Shown in pieces: positions 28,773-37,524 of a stretch of DNA of 64,000 nucleotides. The number at the start of each line of letters is the position of its first letter. Position 1 is the first letter of the stretch. The stretch spans positions 372,001 through 436,000 of the forward strand of contig NZ_BAABIA010000003.1 of NCBI RefSeq assembly GCF_039542385.1. The letters run 5' to 3'. The notes beneath the pieces were generated by a model that saw nothing but the letters and a program-made list of their open reading frames with translations, searched no databases and was not told where the DNA came from. The position numbers and the translations under genes were made by a program. The DNA comes from Prosthecobacter algae. GTDB lineage: Bacteria > Verrucomicrobiota > Verrucomicrobiia > Verrucomicrobiales > Verrucomicrobiaceae.

Positions 28773-29375
28773 TCAGTGAGAGGCAACGGTGGAAGGGCGA
28801 CGGAACGAGTGGGCCAGGAGAGCCACAGACCAGCCTGCGAAGGCGAGTGTGGCAGTGGTGAGCAACACCCCGGCCATGTAGGGCAGACCCACGGCCTCCA
28901 GGGGCCAGGCCAAGCCGTGGCCATTGCCCTGCAAGAGTGCAGCCAAGCCCAGCCAGGCGAGCAAGCAGACATGGTGGTAACGATGGCCCGCAGCGAGCCA
29001 TAAGAGAGGCCCGGCAAAGGCCAGCCAAGCAGCCGCAGAAGCACCTGGAAAAACTACACCTTGCAGACCAGCCAAAGCGCCGACGGCCAGCCCTGCCAGC
29101 AGGACGGAAGCAGCGCCTCCCGCGCGCTTTCGGGAGGCTGCGGCGAGTAAGGCCCCGGCGGTGATGGCAAAAAACCAATGTTCCATGCCGAGGAGTGGAT
29201 GCCTGGCCCCGGCCAGGAAAGCGGCACCGACGTCAAACTCATCCACATCCTCCATGCCGGGAGGCAGGTGGTGGGCATGAAGCGGGGCCGAAGCCAGCAG
29301 CAGGAAGGAGAGAACTGCGAGCGCAGGGAGGCGGCGCAGCAAGGAACTGGGGTGGGACAGAGACAGGCGAGGCAT
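28773..29375 (-). CDS. HupE/UreJ-family nickel permease
   Basis: 200 residues. A signal-like first helix (LAVLSFLLLASAPLHAHH) is followed by five to six hydrophobic helices. The HPLLGMEH segment matches the HP-xGxDH nickel signature of HupE/UreJ proteins. It probably brings nickel into the cytoplasm for urease maturation. The position between the urea transporter and ureA supports this assignment over a hydrogenase role. Confidence 0.88.
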   Translation of the reverse strand: MPRLSLSHPSSLLRRLPALAVLSFLLLASAPLHAHHLPPGMEDVDEFDVGAAFLAGARHPLLGMEHWFFAITAGALLAAASRKRAGGAASVLLAGLAVGALAGLQGVVFPGASAAAWLAFAGPLLWLAAGHRYHHVCLLAWLGLAALLQGNGHGLAWPLEAVGLPYMAGVLLTTATLAFAGWSVALLAHSFRRPSTVASH

Positions 29376-29395
29376 GGTTGAAGGAGATCCCGGGG

Positions 29396-30091
29396 TTAGA
29401 CAGTGAGATGTTCTTTCACCACTTCATCCGTGAGATCCTTGTTAGCTCCCTGAGCAACGACCGTGCCACGATCCATGATGTAAAAGACATCTGCGAGTTC
29501 ACGGCAGAAATCGAGGTATTGTTCCACCAGCAGGATGCTCATGCCGTCCTCCGAACGGAGGATCTTGAGCGCATCGCCGATCTGGTCAATGACATTGGGC
29601 TGAATGCCTTCGGTGGGTTCATCGAGGATGAGCACCTTAGGCTCGGTGAGCAGGGCGCGGGCGATGGCGAGCTGCTGCTGCTGACCGCCGCTGAGCATGC
29701 CGCCTTTGCGAGGCAGGAACTCTTTGATGATGGGGAAGAGGGTGAAGATGCGGTCGAGCTTCTCCTTGTTTTTCAAGCCGCGCGCCGTGGCACCGAGCAT
29801 GAGATTTTCCTCCACGGTTAGGAAGGGGAAGATGTCACGGCCCTGGGGCACATAAGCTAGGCCCAGACGGGCACGATCCTCGGGAGCGAGGCGGGTGATG
29901 TCGGTGCCATCGAGGACGACCGTCCCTGAGCTGGGCTTGAACAGGCCGACGATGGTGCGGAGGGTGCTGGTCTTGCCGACGCCGTTGCGGCCCATGAGGC
30001 AGCAGAGCTGGCCCGCAGGGACCGTGAGGTCCACGCCGCGAAGAATGCGGCTACCGCCAATGGAAGCATGAATGGAAGTCAGATTAAGCAT
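29396..30091 (-). CDS. urtE: Urea ABC transporter ATP-binding protein UrtE
   Basis: 231 residues, the short LivF-like ATPase of the urea importer. It has Walker A GRNGVGKTS, the signature LSGGQQQQLAIA and Walker B VLILDEPTEGI. The EGIQPNVIDQIG segment is typical of UrtE. It follows urtD by 4 bp and precedes the nickel permease by 20 bp. Confidence 0.94.
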   Translation of the reverse strand: MLNLTSIHASIGGSRILRGVDLTVPAGQLCCLMGRNGVGKTSTLRTIVGLFKPSSGTVVLDGTDITRLAPEDRARLGLAYVPQGRDIFPFLTVEENLMLGATARGLKNKEKLDRIFTLFPIIKEFLPRKGGMLSGGQQQQLAIARALLTEPKVLILDEPTEGIQPNVIDQIGDALKILRSEDGMSILLVEQYLDFCRELADVFYIMDRGTVVAQGANKDLTDEVVKEHLTV

Positions 30092-30095
30092 GTTG

Positions 30096-30857
30096 TTAGG
30101 CGGCTTTTTTGCGTCCGAGGTACACTTCGATCACGCGGGGGTCGTTCTGCACGGCATCCACGCTGCCTTCACAGAGGACGCTGCCCTGATGGAGGACGGT
30201 GACCTTGCGGCCGGTGGCAATCTGTTTCACAAAGACCATGTCATGCTCGATGACGATGATGCTGTGCTTGCCTGCGAGCTTGAGAAGAAGCTCTCCGGTA
30301 AGGGCGGTTTCGTCATCGCTCATGCCGGCGGCAGGCTCGTCGATGAGGAGGAGCTTTGAGTTCTGTGCGAGGAGCATGCCGATCTCCAGCCACTGTTTCT
30401 GACCGTGGGAGAGGGAGCCAGCGAGATCGGTGCGGCGGCTGCCGAGATTGATCGTTTTGAGGATCTCATCGATGCGGTCCACATCGGTGCTGGTGGTCTT
30501 GCTGAAGAGAGTCTTCCAGACACCGCGCACCCCTTCCAGGGAGAGAAGGAGGTTTTCGAAAACGGTGTGCTCGGTGTAAACGGTGGGGGTCTGGAACTTG
30601 CGTCCCACACCGAGGCGGACGATCTCGTGCTCACTCAAAGGCACGAGCTCGGTCAAGGCCCCAAAGGTGATGGTACCCGTGTCGGGCTTGGTGCGACCCG
30701 TGATGAGGTCGAGGAAGGTGGTCTTGCCCGCGCCATTCGGGCCGATGACCGTGCGCAACTCCCCCTCAGTGAGGTAGAAATTGAGATCGGTGATGGCTTT
30801 GAAACCAGCGAAGGATTTGTTCACGCCTTCGGCATTCAGGATGAGAGGATTGTCCAT
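30096..30857 (-). CDS. urtD: Urea ABC transporter ATP-binding protein UrtD
   Basis: 253 residues, the LivG-like ATPase of the urea importer. Walker A is GPNGAGKTT, the signature is SHGQKQWLEIG (the LSHGQKQWLE form typical of UrtD) and Walker B is LLLIDEPAAGM. The gap to urtC is 12 bp and to urtE 4 bp. UrtD and UrtE form the ATPase pair that drives the UrtB/UrtC channel. Confidence 0.95.
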   Translation of the reverse strand: MDNPLILNAEGVNKSFAGFKAITDLNFYLTEGELRTVIGPNGAGKTTFLDLITGRTKPDTGTITFGALTELVPLSEHEIVRLGVGRKFQTPTVYTEHTVFENLLLSLEGVRGVWKTLFSKTTSTDVDRIDEILKTINLGSRRTDLAGSLSHGQKQWLEIGMLLAQNSKLLLIDEPAAGMSDDETALTGELLLKLAGKHSIIVIEHDMVFVKQIATGRKVTVLHQGSVLCEGSVDAVQNDPRVIEVYLGRKKAA

Positions 30858-30869
30858 GAGCGGGGAAAA

Positions 30870-32009
30870 TTAGGCGGCTTCTTCCTCAGGTTTCTGGAGA
30901 GGGGGCAAATCGGGCTCGGTCTGGCGGCCGCGCTTTTTCAGCCAGTCGCGGATCATGCCGGGGACGCCGACGATGCCTTTCGGCAGGAAGAGAACGACGA
31001 TGATGAACATGCCGCCGAGGATGATGAGCCAGAGATCTGGATATGCACGGGTGGCCCAGCTCTTCAGCGCATTGACACTGATGGCCCCGACTATGGGCCC
31101 GATGAGGGTGCCACGCCCGCCGACAGCGGTCCAGACGACGGCTTCGAGGGATTTTTCGGTGGTCATCTCGCTGGGGTTAATGATGCCGACCTGGGGGACG
31201 TAGAGGGCCCCGCCAATGGAACCAATGAGGGCACTGAGGACAAAGATGAAGAGCTTGAAGTTAGGCGAGGAGTAGCCGCTGAAGAGGACGCGATTTTCAC
31301 TATCGCGCACGGCCTGCTGGACGAGACCGAAGCGGCTACGGGTGAGGCAGCGGAGGCCGACATAAACGGCGGTGAGGACAACGGCGGTGACGATGAAGAG
31401 GCCGCGCTTTGTCCCTGGGCTGCGGATGTCAAACCCGAGGATGAAGCGGAAGTCGGTGAAGCCGTTGTTGCCGCCCATGAGCATGTCATTGCGGAAGAAC
31501 ATGAGCGAAGCGCCATAGGTGAGCGCCTGGGTGAGGATGGAAAAGTAAACGCCCTTCACCCGCGAGCGGAAGGCCAGCCAGCCGAAGATGTAGGCCACCA
31601 CGCCGGGGATGACGAGCATCATGATCATGGCAAAGGAAAAGCTGCTGAAGGGAGTCCAGAAGGTGGGGAGTCGCTCCCAACCGAGGAAGACGAGAAAATC
31701 CGGCATGTCCTTTTTATACTGGCCGAGGGTGCCGATCATGCGCATGAGGTACATGCCCATCATGTAACCGCCGAGGGAGAAAAAGAGGGCCTGGCCGAGG
31801 CTGAGCAGGCCGGTGTAACCCCAGAGAAGATCCACGCTGATGGCGAGCAGGGCGTAGCAGAGGTACTTGCCCCAAAGATTGATGGTGAAGTCGCTGACCA
31901 GGCCGCCGAGATTCAGCAGGGGAAGTACAACGATGAAGAAGAAGGCCACCACGGCGGTGATGGTCCATTCTCTTTTGGCAATAGGTCGGACTAACAAGGA
32001 ATGCGTCAT
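30870..32009 (-). CDS. urtC: Urea ABC transporter permease UrtC
   Basis: 379 residues with about eight to nine hydrophobic segments, a LivM-type permease. [25 protein letters not shown] and [23 protein letters not shown] sequences place it in the UrtC branch. The C terminus is a short charged tail. It lies 27 bp after urtB. Confidence 0.93.
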   Translation of the reverse strand: MTHSLLVRPIAKREWTITAVVAFFFIVVLPLLNLGGLVSDFTINLWGKYLCYALLAISVDLLWGYTGLLSLGQALFFSLGGYMMGMYLMRMIGTLGQYKKDMPDFLVFLGWERLPTFWTPFSSFSFAMIMMLVIPGVVAYIFGWLAFRSRVKGVYFSILTQALTYGASLMFFRNDMLMGGNNGFTDFRFILGFDIRSPGTKRGLFIVTAVVLTAVYVGLRCLTRSRFGLVQQAVRDSENRVLFSGYSSPNFKLFIFVLSALIGSIGGALYVPQVGIINPSEMTTEKSLEAVVWTAVGGRGTLIGPIVGAISVNALKSWATRAYPDLWLIILGGMFIIVVLFLPKGIVGVPGMIRDWLKKRGRQTEPDLPPLQKPEEEAA

Positions 32010-32036
32010 GATGACAGGCGGGGGGCGTGAGGTTGA

Positions 32037-33755
32037 TCAGGATTCCAGGCTGCGGGTCTTGGTGACAAAGAGCCCGGCAGGCCGCCACTGAAGGAAGAGG
32101 ATGATGGCCCCGAGGACGAGGATCTTGCCCAGGACGGGATTCCCCAGAATCTGCTGGAGCGACTGGTCCACCACACCGATGCCGATGGCACTGGCGACGG
32201 TGCCGACGAGGCTGCCGACGCCGCCGACCACAACGGTCATGAAGGCATCCACAATGTAGTTTTGCCCGAGGCTGGGACCGACATTGCCAATCTGGGAGAG
32301 GAAGGCCCCGGCGAGACCTGCGAGGCCACTACCGAAACCGAAGGTCATCATGTTCACCCGCTCCGTGCGGACGCCGAGGCAGGCAGCCATGTTGCGGTTT
32401 TGCATGACGGCACGGATGAGGAGGCCGAGGGGAGTCTTGCTGAGGAGTGCCCAGGTGCCGAAGATAATAAGGACGGCGAAACCGATGACGAAGACGCGGT
32501 TCCAGCCGAAGACGATATCGTTGACAGTCCAGTTGTCACTGAGCCAGGAGGGGCTGTTGACCTGCACATTGTTCGACCCGAAGACGAGACGGAAAAGCTG
32601 CTGGAGGACGAGCGAGACGCCCCAGGTGGCGAGGAGACTTTCCAAAGGACGGCGATAGAGAAAACGAATCACGCCGCGCTCCAAAGCGAGGCCGACGAGG
32701 GCGGCCATGATGAAGGCCATGGGCAGGGCGATGACAAAGTACATCTCATACAACCAGCCGGTGGAATGCATGCCGGGGAGGCTGACCTTCATGCCGAAGG
32801 GGGAGAGGGCGAGCCCCTCTGCAAAGAGGCACTGGACGACGTAGGTGGTGTAGGCACCGACGGCGATGAGCTCGCCATGGGCCATGTTGATGACGCCCAT
32901 CAAACCGAAGGTAATGGCCAGGCCGATGGCGACGACCAGGAGCACGGAACCGAGGGAGAGGCCACGGAAGAGGGTGCCGAAGAAATTGACGGTGGTGCGG
33001 TGAGACTCGACAGCCGCCAGGGCTTTTTTCGCAGCCGCGAGGAGTTCTTTGTCACCGGCTTTTTCGGCCTCCTTGACGACGCTTTCGAGAGAGTCTTTGG
33101 CACTGAGCGGATGGATGTCTGCGAGGGCGGTGCAGCCTGCGAGGCGGACGGCTTTATCCGGGCTGCGCAACTGGGTGAGGGCGATGGCCTCCTGCACGGC
33201 GCGTTTGACCGAAGAGTCGGTTTCGACCTGGAGGCGTTGTTCGAGAATGGGGAGCTTGGCGACGTCGCGCTCCATGCCCATCTGGGTGATGGCGAGCATT
33301 CGATCCTTGGCCTCGGGAGCGGTGAGTTTGGAGAGGTCCAGGAGGGACTTCATGGCGCGGCGGATGCTGCTGTCGGTCTCGGCAATTTCTGCGCGGGCGG
33401 GTGAGACGCGGATGACGGCGCCTTGAGCATCTTTGAGAGGCTCTTTGGTATCCAGGCGGAGGGCGGTTTCTTTTTTGGTGGCATCGGGATCGCCCGCGAG
33501 GGTGACGGCGATGTATTTGTCATCGGCCCCTTCGACGAGGTAGATGGAGCCGCCTTTCCAGGCATCGAGCAGAGGCTCAAGATCGGGGTCGCTCATGCCG
33601 GTGAGGGAGTTGATGAGCTTGACCTGGGCGTCGCTGTCTTCGGTGAGGACGACGGCTTCCGCGATGATGGCGCGGGCGCTTTTGGCCTCTTGGGCCGAGG
33701 AAAGGGAACTCGAGAGAAGAGTGGCCAGGAGGCAGAATAACCAGGCTTTTTTCAT
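32037..33755 (-). CDS. urtB: Urea ABC transporter permease UrtB with N-terminal exported domain
   Basis: 572 residues from the ATG at 33755. A signal peptide (KKAWLFCLLATLLSSSLSS) leads into about 270 residues of soluble, helical, repeat-like sequence predicted to be periplasmic. The LivH-type permease follows (ITFGLMGVINMAHGELIAVGAY, GSGLAGLAGAF, VVVGGVGSLVGT). UrtB proteins commonly have such an extension, so this is not a novel fusion. A longer frame to 33893 exists but adds no signal. A strong hairpin lies between it and urtA. Confidence 0.92.
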   Translation of the reverse strand: MKKAWLFCLLATLLSSSLSSAQEAKSARAIIAEAVVLTEDSDAQVKLINSLTGMSDPDLEPLLDAWKGGSIYLVEGADDKYIAVTLAGDPDATKKETALRLDTKEPLKDAQGAVIRVSPARAEIAETDSSIRRAMKSLLDLSKLTAPEAKDRMLAITQMGMERDVAKLPILEQRLQVETDSSVKRAVQEAIALTQLRSPDKAVRLAGCTALADIHPLSAKDSLESVVKEAEKAGDKELLAAAKKALAAVESHRTTVNFFGTLFRGLSLGSVLLVVAIGLAITFGLMGVINMAHGELIAVGAYTTYVVQCLFAEGLALSPFGMKVSLPGMHSTGWLYEMYFVIALPMAFIMAALVGLALERGVIRFLYRRPLESLLATWGVSLVLQQLFRLVFGSNNVQVNSPSWLSDNWTVNDIVFGWNRVFVIGFAVLIIFGTWALLSKTPLGLLIRAVMQNRNMAACLGVRTERVNMMTFGFGSGLAGLAGAFLSQIGNVGPSLGQNYIVDAFMTVVVGGVGSLVGTVASAIGIGVVDQSLQQILGNPVLGKILVLGAIILFLQWRPAGLFVTKTRSLES

Positions 33756-33845
33756 GGCAGGCAAGTCAGTGAACCGATGGGCAGGAGTGCAGCTTTGATG
33801 CCACGGGCGGACATTGAATCCGGGATATGTGCAAGGTGAGAGAAA

Positions 33846-33875
33846 GGGGCGGCCCACGACCAAACGGGCCGCCCC
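33846..33875 (-). promoter_or_regulatory. Hairpin between urtA and urtB
   Basis: A perfect 10-bp stem GGGGCGGCCC/GGGCCGCCCC with a 10-nt loop lies 53 bp past the urtA stop. On the minus strand it is followed by TTTCTCTC, a weak T-tract. In binding-protein transporter operons such structures commonly let the binding protein be made in excess of the permease. Confidence 0.7.
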
Positions 33876-33928
33876 AGGATATGATCCACCCACCTCCTGT
33901 GAGAGGGCGGGTGGTGCAGGGTGGGAGA

Positions 33929-35191
33929 TTACTTGGTCTTGAAGGTGCCTTTCAGGAAGGGCTCGCCGTAGACGTTGTCGTAGGACTTGAGGATCTTGAA
34001 CTGGCCGTTGGCCTTGGTTTCACCGATGAAGACGTTTTTGGTGACGTGGTGATTTTTCTGGCTGGTGACGGTGCCGGCAGGGCCTTCGAAGCTGATGCCT
34101 TTTTCAAGTTCAGCGATGACCTTTTCCACCTCGAAGGTGCCAGCCTTTTCCACAGCGGCTTTCCAGAGATAAACACCGACGTAACTGAGGACCATGGGGG
34201 AGCAGGTGACGCGACCATCCTTGACGATCCCGGGAACGTCGCTCTTCGCCAGCCAGGCATCGAAGTCGGCGATGAACTTTTCATTGGCGTCAGACTTGAT
34301 GGACTGGAAGTAGGTCCAGCAGCCAAGCTGCCCAACCAATTGTTTGGCAGGGAGGCCGCGGAATTCATCTTCCGAGATGGAGAAGCTGACGACGGGGCAG
34401 GTTTCAGCCGTGAGGCCAGCGGCGGCGTATTCCTTGAAGAAGGGGACATTGGTATCGCCATTCAGGGTGCTGATGACGCAGGTGTCGCCACCGGCGGCGT
34501 ACTGCTTGATCTCAGAGACGATCTGCTGGTAGTCGGTGTGGCCGAAGGGGGTGTATTTGCCTGCGGAGATGATCTTGCCGGACTCGTCCTTTTTGAAACC
34601 GCCGCCGATGTTTTCCAGAGGCACGCCTTTGCTGAGGAGGTACTCCAGAAGCACGAGGTTGGTGGTCTGGGGATAGACGTAGTCGCTGCCGAGAAGGTAG
34701 AATTTTTTGAAGCCTTTTTCGAGCATGTAATCCACAGCGGGGGTGGCCTGCTGGTTCACGGCCTCGGCGGTGTACATGATGTTGGGAGACATTTCCTCGC
34801 CCTCATACTGGACAGGGTAGAAGAGGAGGCCTTTGTTGGACTCGAAGACCGGGAGGACGGACTTGCGGCTGACGGAGGTCCAGCAGCCGAAGGTGACGGA
34901 AACCTTGTCCTGCTCAAGGAGTTGCTTGGCCTTTTCGGCGAAGAGGGGCCAGTTGGAAGCGCCATCGACGACGACGGGTTCGATCTTTTTGCCGAGGACA
35001 CCGCCCTTGGCGTTGATCTCGTCAAAGGTGAAGAGGAGGACATCGCGGAGGGAGGTCTCCGAGATAGCCATGGTGCCGCTGAGGGAGTGGAGAACGCCGA
35101 CTTTGACGGTCTCCTGAGAGTGGATGACGGGGGTAAGCGAGGCGAGGGCCGCCGCGATGGCAAGGCGGGACAGTTTGAGAGAAAATTTCAT
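33929..35191 (-). CDS. urtA: Urea ABC transporter substrate-binding protein UrtA
   Basis: 420 residues with an N-terminal signal peptide ([20 protein letters not shown]). It is the periplasmic urea-binding protein of the UrtABCDE importer. [43 protein letters not shown] and [11 protein letters not shown] are hallmarks of the amide/urea-binding class. It is the first transporter gene of the leftward block, with the promoter presumably in 35192-35301. No sigma-54 box was recognised there. Confidence 0.95.
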   Translation of the reverse strand: MKFSLKLSRLAIAAALASLTPVIHSQETVKVGVLHSLSGTMAISETSLRDVLLFTFDEINAKGGVLGKKIEPVVVDGASNWPLFAEKAKQLLEQDKVSVTFGCWTSVSRKSVLPVFESNKGLLFYPVQYEGEEMSPNIMYTAEAVNQQATPAVDYMLEKGFKKFYLLGSDYVYPQTTNLVLLEYLLSKGVPLENIGGGFKKDESGKIISAGKYTPFGHTDYQQIVSEIKQYAAGGDTCVISTLNGDTNVPFFKEYAAAGLTAETCPVVSFSISEDEFRGLPAKQLVGQLGCWTYFQSIKSDANEKFIADFDAWLAKSDVPGIVKDGRVTCSPMVLSYVGVYLWKAAVEKAGTFEVEKVIAELEKGISFEGPAGTVTSQKNHHVTKNVFIGETKANGQFKILKSYDNVYGEPFLKGTFKTK

Positions 35192-35301
35192 GAGTCAGAA
35201 AAGGATGGAATCCGTGAGAAGAGAGGGGTGCCGCGTGTGGGCATGGTTTAAGAAAGGTGCACCTGGCATGGACGCCCGATGCACCTGGATGGGAGGGGAC
35301 C

Positions 35302-36120
35302 TTAGAAGGTGATCACCACGCCGGCACGGCCACGGATGAAGCCTTCATCCGGGTTGGTGACGATGACATTGTCATTGGTGTAGAAGTAATCTACGGAGGC
35401 GGTGAGGGCGACGTGCTTGGAGACAGGCAGCGTGGCATTGAGGCCAGCGGAAGCGAAGCCGAAGCCGGCCTGGCCGCCGTGGTAGTTGTGGGTGTCATAG
35501 CTCAGCGCGATGGGGGCGGCGAGGGTGACGGGACCACACTTGGTGGTGGGATTGATACCCACCTGAACGACGACGCCTTCACCGAAGGCCTCTGCGGCAC
35601 CGCGATCAAAACGGCCGTGGAGGAGGAGGTAGGGATTCAGCATGCCGCTGTAATCCACGCGGAAGTCGATGATTTTTTCCGTGTTGCCGCCGTAGTTCCA
35701 ATATTGGTTAATCAGGGTGAACTTGAACTTGTCCATGGTGTAGGACATGCCAGCCCAGACATCGATTTCCTGGACGCGGTTCCCGAGGGTGGAGTTGGAC
35801 TCAAGGTTGTCGTTGATGTCCATCCAGGTCCCGACGAAGAAGGTGAAGTTGCTGGTGAGATTAAAATTAACGGCGAGGGAGGGGTGAAAGAGAGGATCCT
35901 CCCAGGACTGCCCGGCGCGCCAGATGTCCTGACCGTAGGAGACGAAATGCGAATCCATGAGCAAGGAGAGAGTGCCTGTGACGAGGGGTGGCCCAGGCGG
36001 GGTCTCCACCGGCGGGGCGGGGGGAGTTCCAGCAAGGAGGGCACCGGAGGTCAGGGAAAGGACCGAGGTGGCCAGGAGGCATTTATTGAGCATCGCATGC
36101 AACGAGCACTTTAATTTCAT
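35302..36120 (-). CDS. Outer-membrane beta-barrel protein
   Basis: 272 residues from the ATG at 36120 (an alternative at 36093). A signal peptide (MLNKCLLATSVLSLTSGALLA) is followed by a short Pro-rich linker and alternating hydrophobic/polar strands (FTFFVGTWMDIN, FKFTLINQYWNYGG, VALTASVDYFYTND). The last residue is Phe (GVVITF), the usual outer-membrane assembly signal. It lies 110 bp upstream of urtA on the same strand, so it may help urea cross the outer membrane; this is inference from position. The frame opens further upstream, but that part has no signal features. Confidence 0.8.
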   Translation of the reverse strand: MKLKCSLHAMLNKCLLATSVLSLTSGALLAGTPPAPPVETPPGPPLVTGTLSLLMDSHFVSYGQDIWRAGQSWEDPLFHPSLAVNFNLTSNFTFFVGTWMDINDNLESNSTLGNRVQEIDVWAGMSYTMDKFKFTLINQYWNYGGNTEKIIDFRVDYSGMLNPYLLLHGRFDRGAAEAFGEGVVVQVGINPTTKCGPVTLAAPIALSYDTHNYHGGQAGFGFASAGLNATLPVSKHVALTASVDYFYTNDNVIVTNPDEGFIRGRAGVVITF

Positions 36121-36124
36121 CGTA

Positions 36125-36149
36125 TTGATTCGCGTTAGTGTTGATTCGC
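36125..36149 (-). promoter_or_regulatory. Direct repeat before the barrel gene
   Basis: Two exact copies of TTGATTCGC (36125-36133 and 36141-36149; GCGAATCAA on the coding strand) are spaced 16 bp apart, directly upstream of the ATG at 36120. Such a direct repeat could be an operator. No known regulator consensus is recognised. Confidence 0.4.
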
Positions 36150-36400
36150 TAATCCGCCTGGCAGGGAAATCCGGTCTCAAACGAATCCTTGTCAGGCGGT
36201 CAGCGATACTAATGTGCTGAGCATCATGCGTGCCATTTCCCATTAGGATAATGGACAGATGATATGATGATTTGGATTTAGCGGAGGCAGCCAACGAGGG
36301 AGGGGAAAGCGGCGTCCTTTTTACGTACGTAGCAGTGGACTGCCGAAGGACGGGGATGGGCGGGGATGCGGGAATGTTGCTTGCTGCGAAGGCAAAGCCG

Positions 36401-37465
36401 ATGCTCTATTTGGCCATGCCCGCCAAAGCCGCCCTCAAAATCAAACTGAAGAAGAAGCCCGGCAAGAAGATCAAGGAGAAGGTCTTGCCTGCGCTGAAGG
36501 CCGTGCCGTTCTGGGTGGGATTTGACCTGGGTGGCACGAAGATGCTGGCCTGTGTGCTGGACGCTGATTACAACGTGCTGGGAACTGCGCGGAAGTCCAC
36601 CAACGGATCCGACGGGCAGATCAAGGGACGCAAGAAGATCGTGACCGCGATTCAGGAGGCGATTGCAGCGGCGGGAGTGGACCCGAAAGGGCTGCAGGGG
36701 ATTGGCATCGGGTGCCCGGGGCTGGTGAATCCAGAGAAGGGCATCCTGATCAATGCGCCGAATCTGGGCTGGAAGAACATGGGGCTGACGGGCATTTTAA
36801 GGACGGCCTTCAAGAAGCCGGTGGCGGTGCTGAATGATGTGGATGCGGGGACCTTTGGCGAATACAAGCTGGGAGCCGGCAAAGGGGCGCGTTCACTGCT
36901 GGGGATCTTTCCCGGAACGGGGGTGGGATCGGGCTTTGTCTATGATGGCAAGCTGATCATGGGGCGGAATGTGTCTGCCATGGAGCTGGGCATGATTTAT
37001 GTGCCAGGCACCCATCTGGGCAGCGCGCTGCCTGGGGCGGTGATGATCGAGGATTTGACCAGCCGTCTGGCGGTGGCCTCGCAGGCGGGGGTGGCCTGCT
37101 ATCGCGGGCAGTTGCCGGAGCTGGATAAGAAGACGCGTGGCAACCTGCGGGACATCCGCAGCAAGGCGCTCTCCGCAGCCTATAACTCAGGGGAACCGGC
37201 GGCGGTGGCGATGATCCGCAGCAGCGTGGCCTATCTGGGCATGGGCATCGCGGCGGTGGTGAACCTGCTGGCGCCGGACCACATCACGCTGGGAGGCGGG
37301 CTGGTGGAGGAAATCCCGCAGGTGTACCTGACGCTGCTGAAGGAAGAGGTGAACCGCTACGCGCTGCCGGGACTGAGCCGGGGCATCCGGTATTCACTGG
37401 CCAAGCTGGGCGGCAATGCGGTGGCCATCGGCAGTGTGGCTTGGCTGAGAGAGCAGAAGCCGTGA
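36401..37465 (+). CDS. ROK-family protein (glucokinase-like) lacking the zinc motif
   Basis: About 354 residues from ATG 36401 (GAAGG eight bases upstream); ATG 36416 is equally possible. After a Lys-rich N terminus (KIKLKKKPGKKIKEK) the ROK fold begins: FDLGGTKM (phosphate loop), GIGCPGLVNP, LNDVDAGTFGEY with the catalytic Asp, and GIFPGTGVGSG. The region that usually carries E-x-GH and the CxCGxxGC zinc cluster reads ELGMIYVPGTH and ALPGAVMIED, so His and all Cys are missing. It may phosphorylate another sugar or act without zinc. Repressor-type ROK proteins have an N-terminal HTH, which is absent here. It is followed after 59 bp by the Ppx/GppA-like gene. Confidence 0.83.
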   Translation: MLYLAMPAKAALKIKLKKKPGKKIKEKVLPALKAVPFWVGFDLGGTKMLACVLDADYNVLGTARKSTNGSDGQIKGRKKIVTAIQEAIAAAGVDPKGLQGIGIGCPGLVNPEKGILINAPNLGWKNMGLTGILRTAFKKPVAVLNDVDAGTFGEYKLGAGKGARSLLGIFPGTGVGSGFVYDGKLIMGRNVSAMELGMIYVPGTHLGSALPGAVMIEDLTSRLAVASQAGVACYRGQLPELDKKTRGNLRDIRSKALSAAYNSGEPAAVAMIRSSVAYLGMGIAAVVNLLAPDHITLGGGLVEEIPQVYLTLLKEEVNRYALPGLSRGIRYSLAKLGGNAVAIGSVAWLREQKP

Positions 37466-37524
37466 GTACGTTCCTGAACAAGCGCCCGACCCAATCCCCT
37501 AACCAACCCTTTGTCAGTTCTGTC

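Noticed and set aside
30405..35251. Long rightward frames opposite urtC, urtB and urtA
   Set aside because: Acidic low-complexity antisense products; the transporter genes are clear.
35192..35301. Sigma-54 (NtrC-type) promoter for urtA
   Set aside because: No TGGCAC-N5-TTGC-like element is present on the coding strand.
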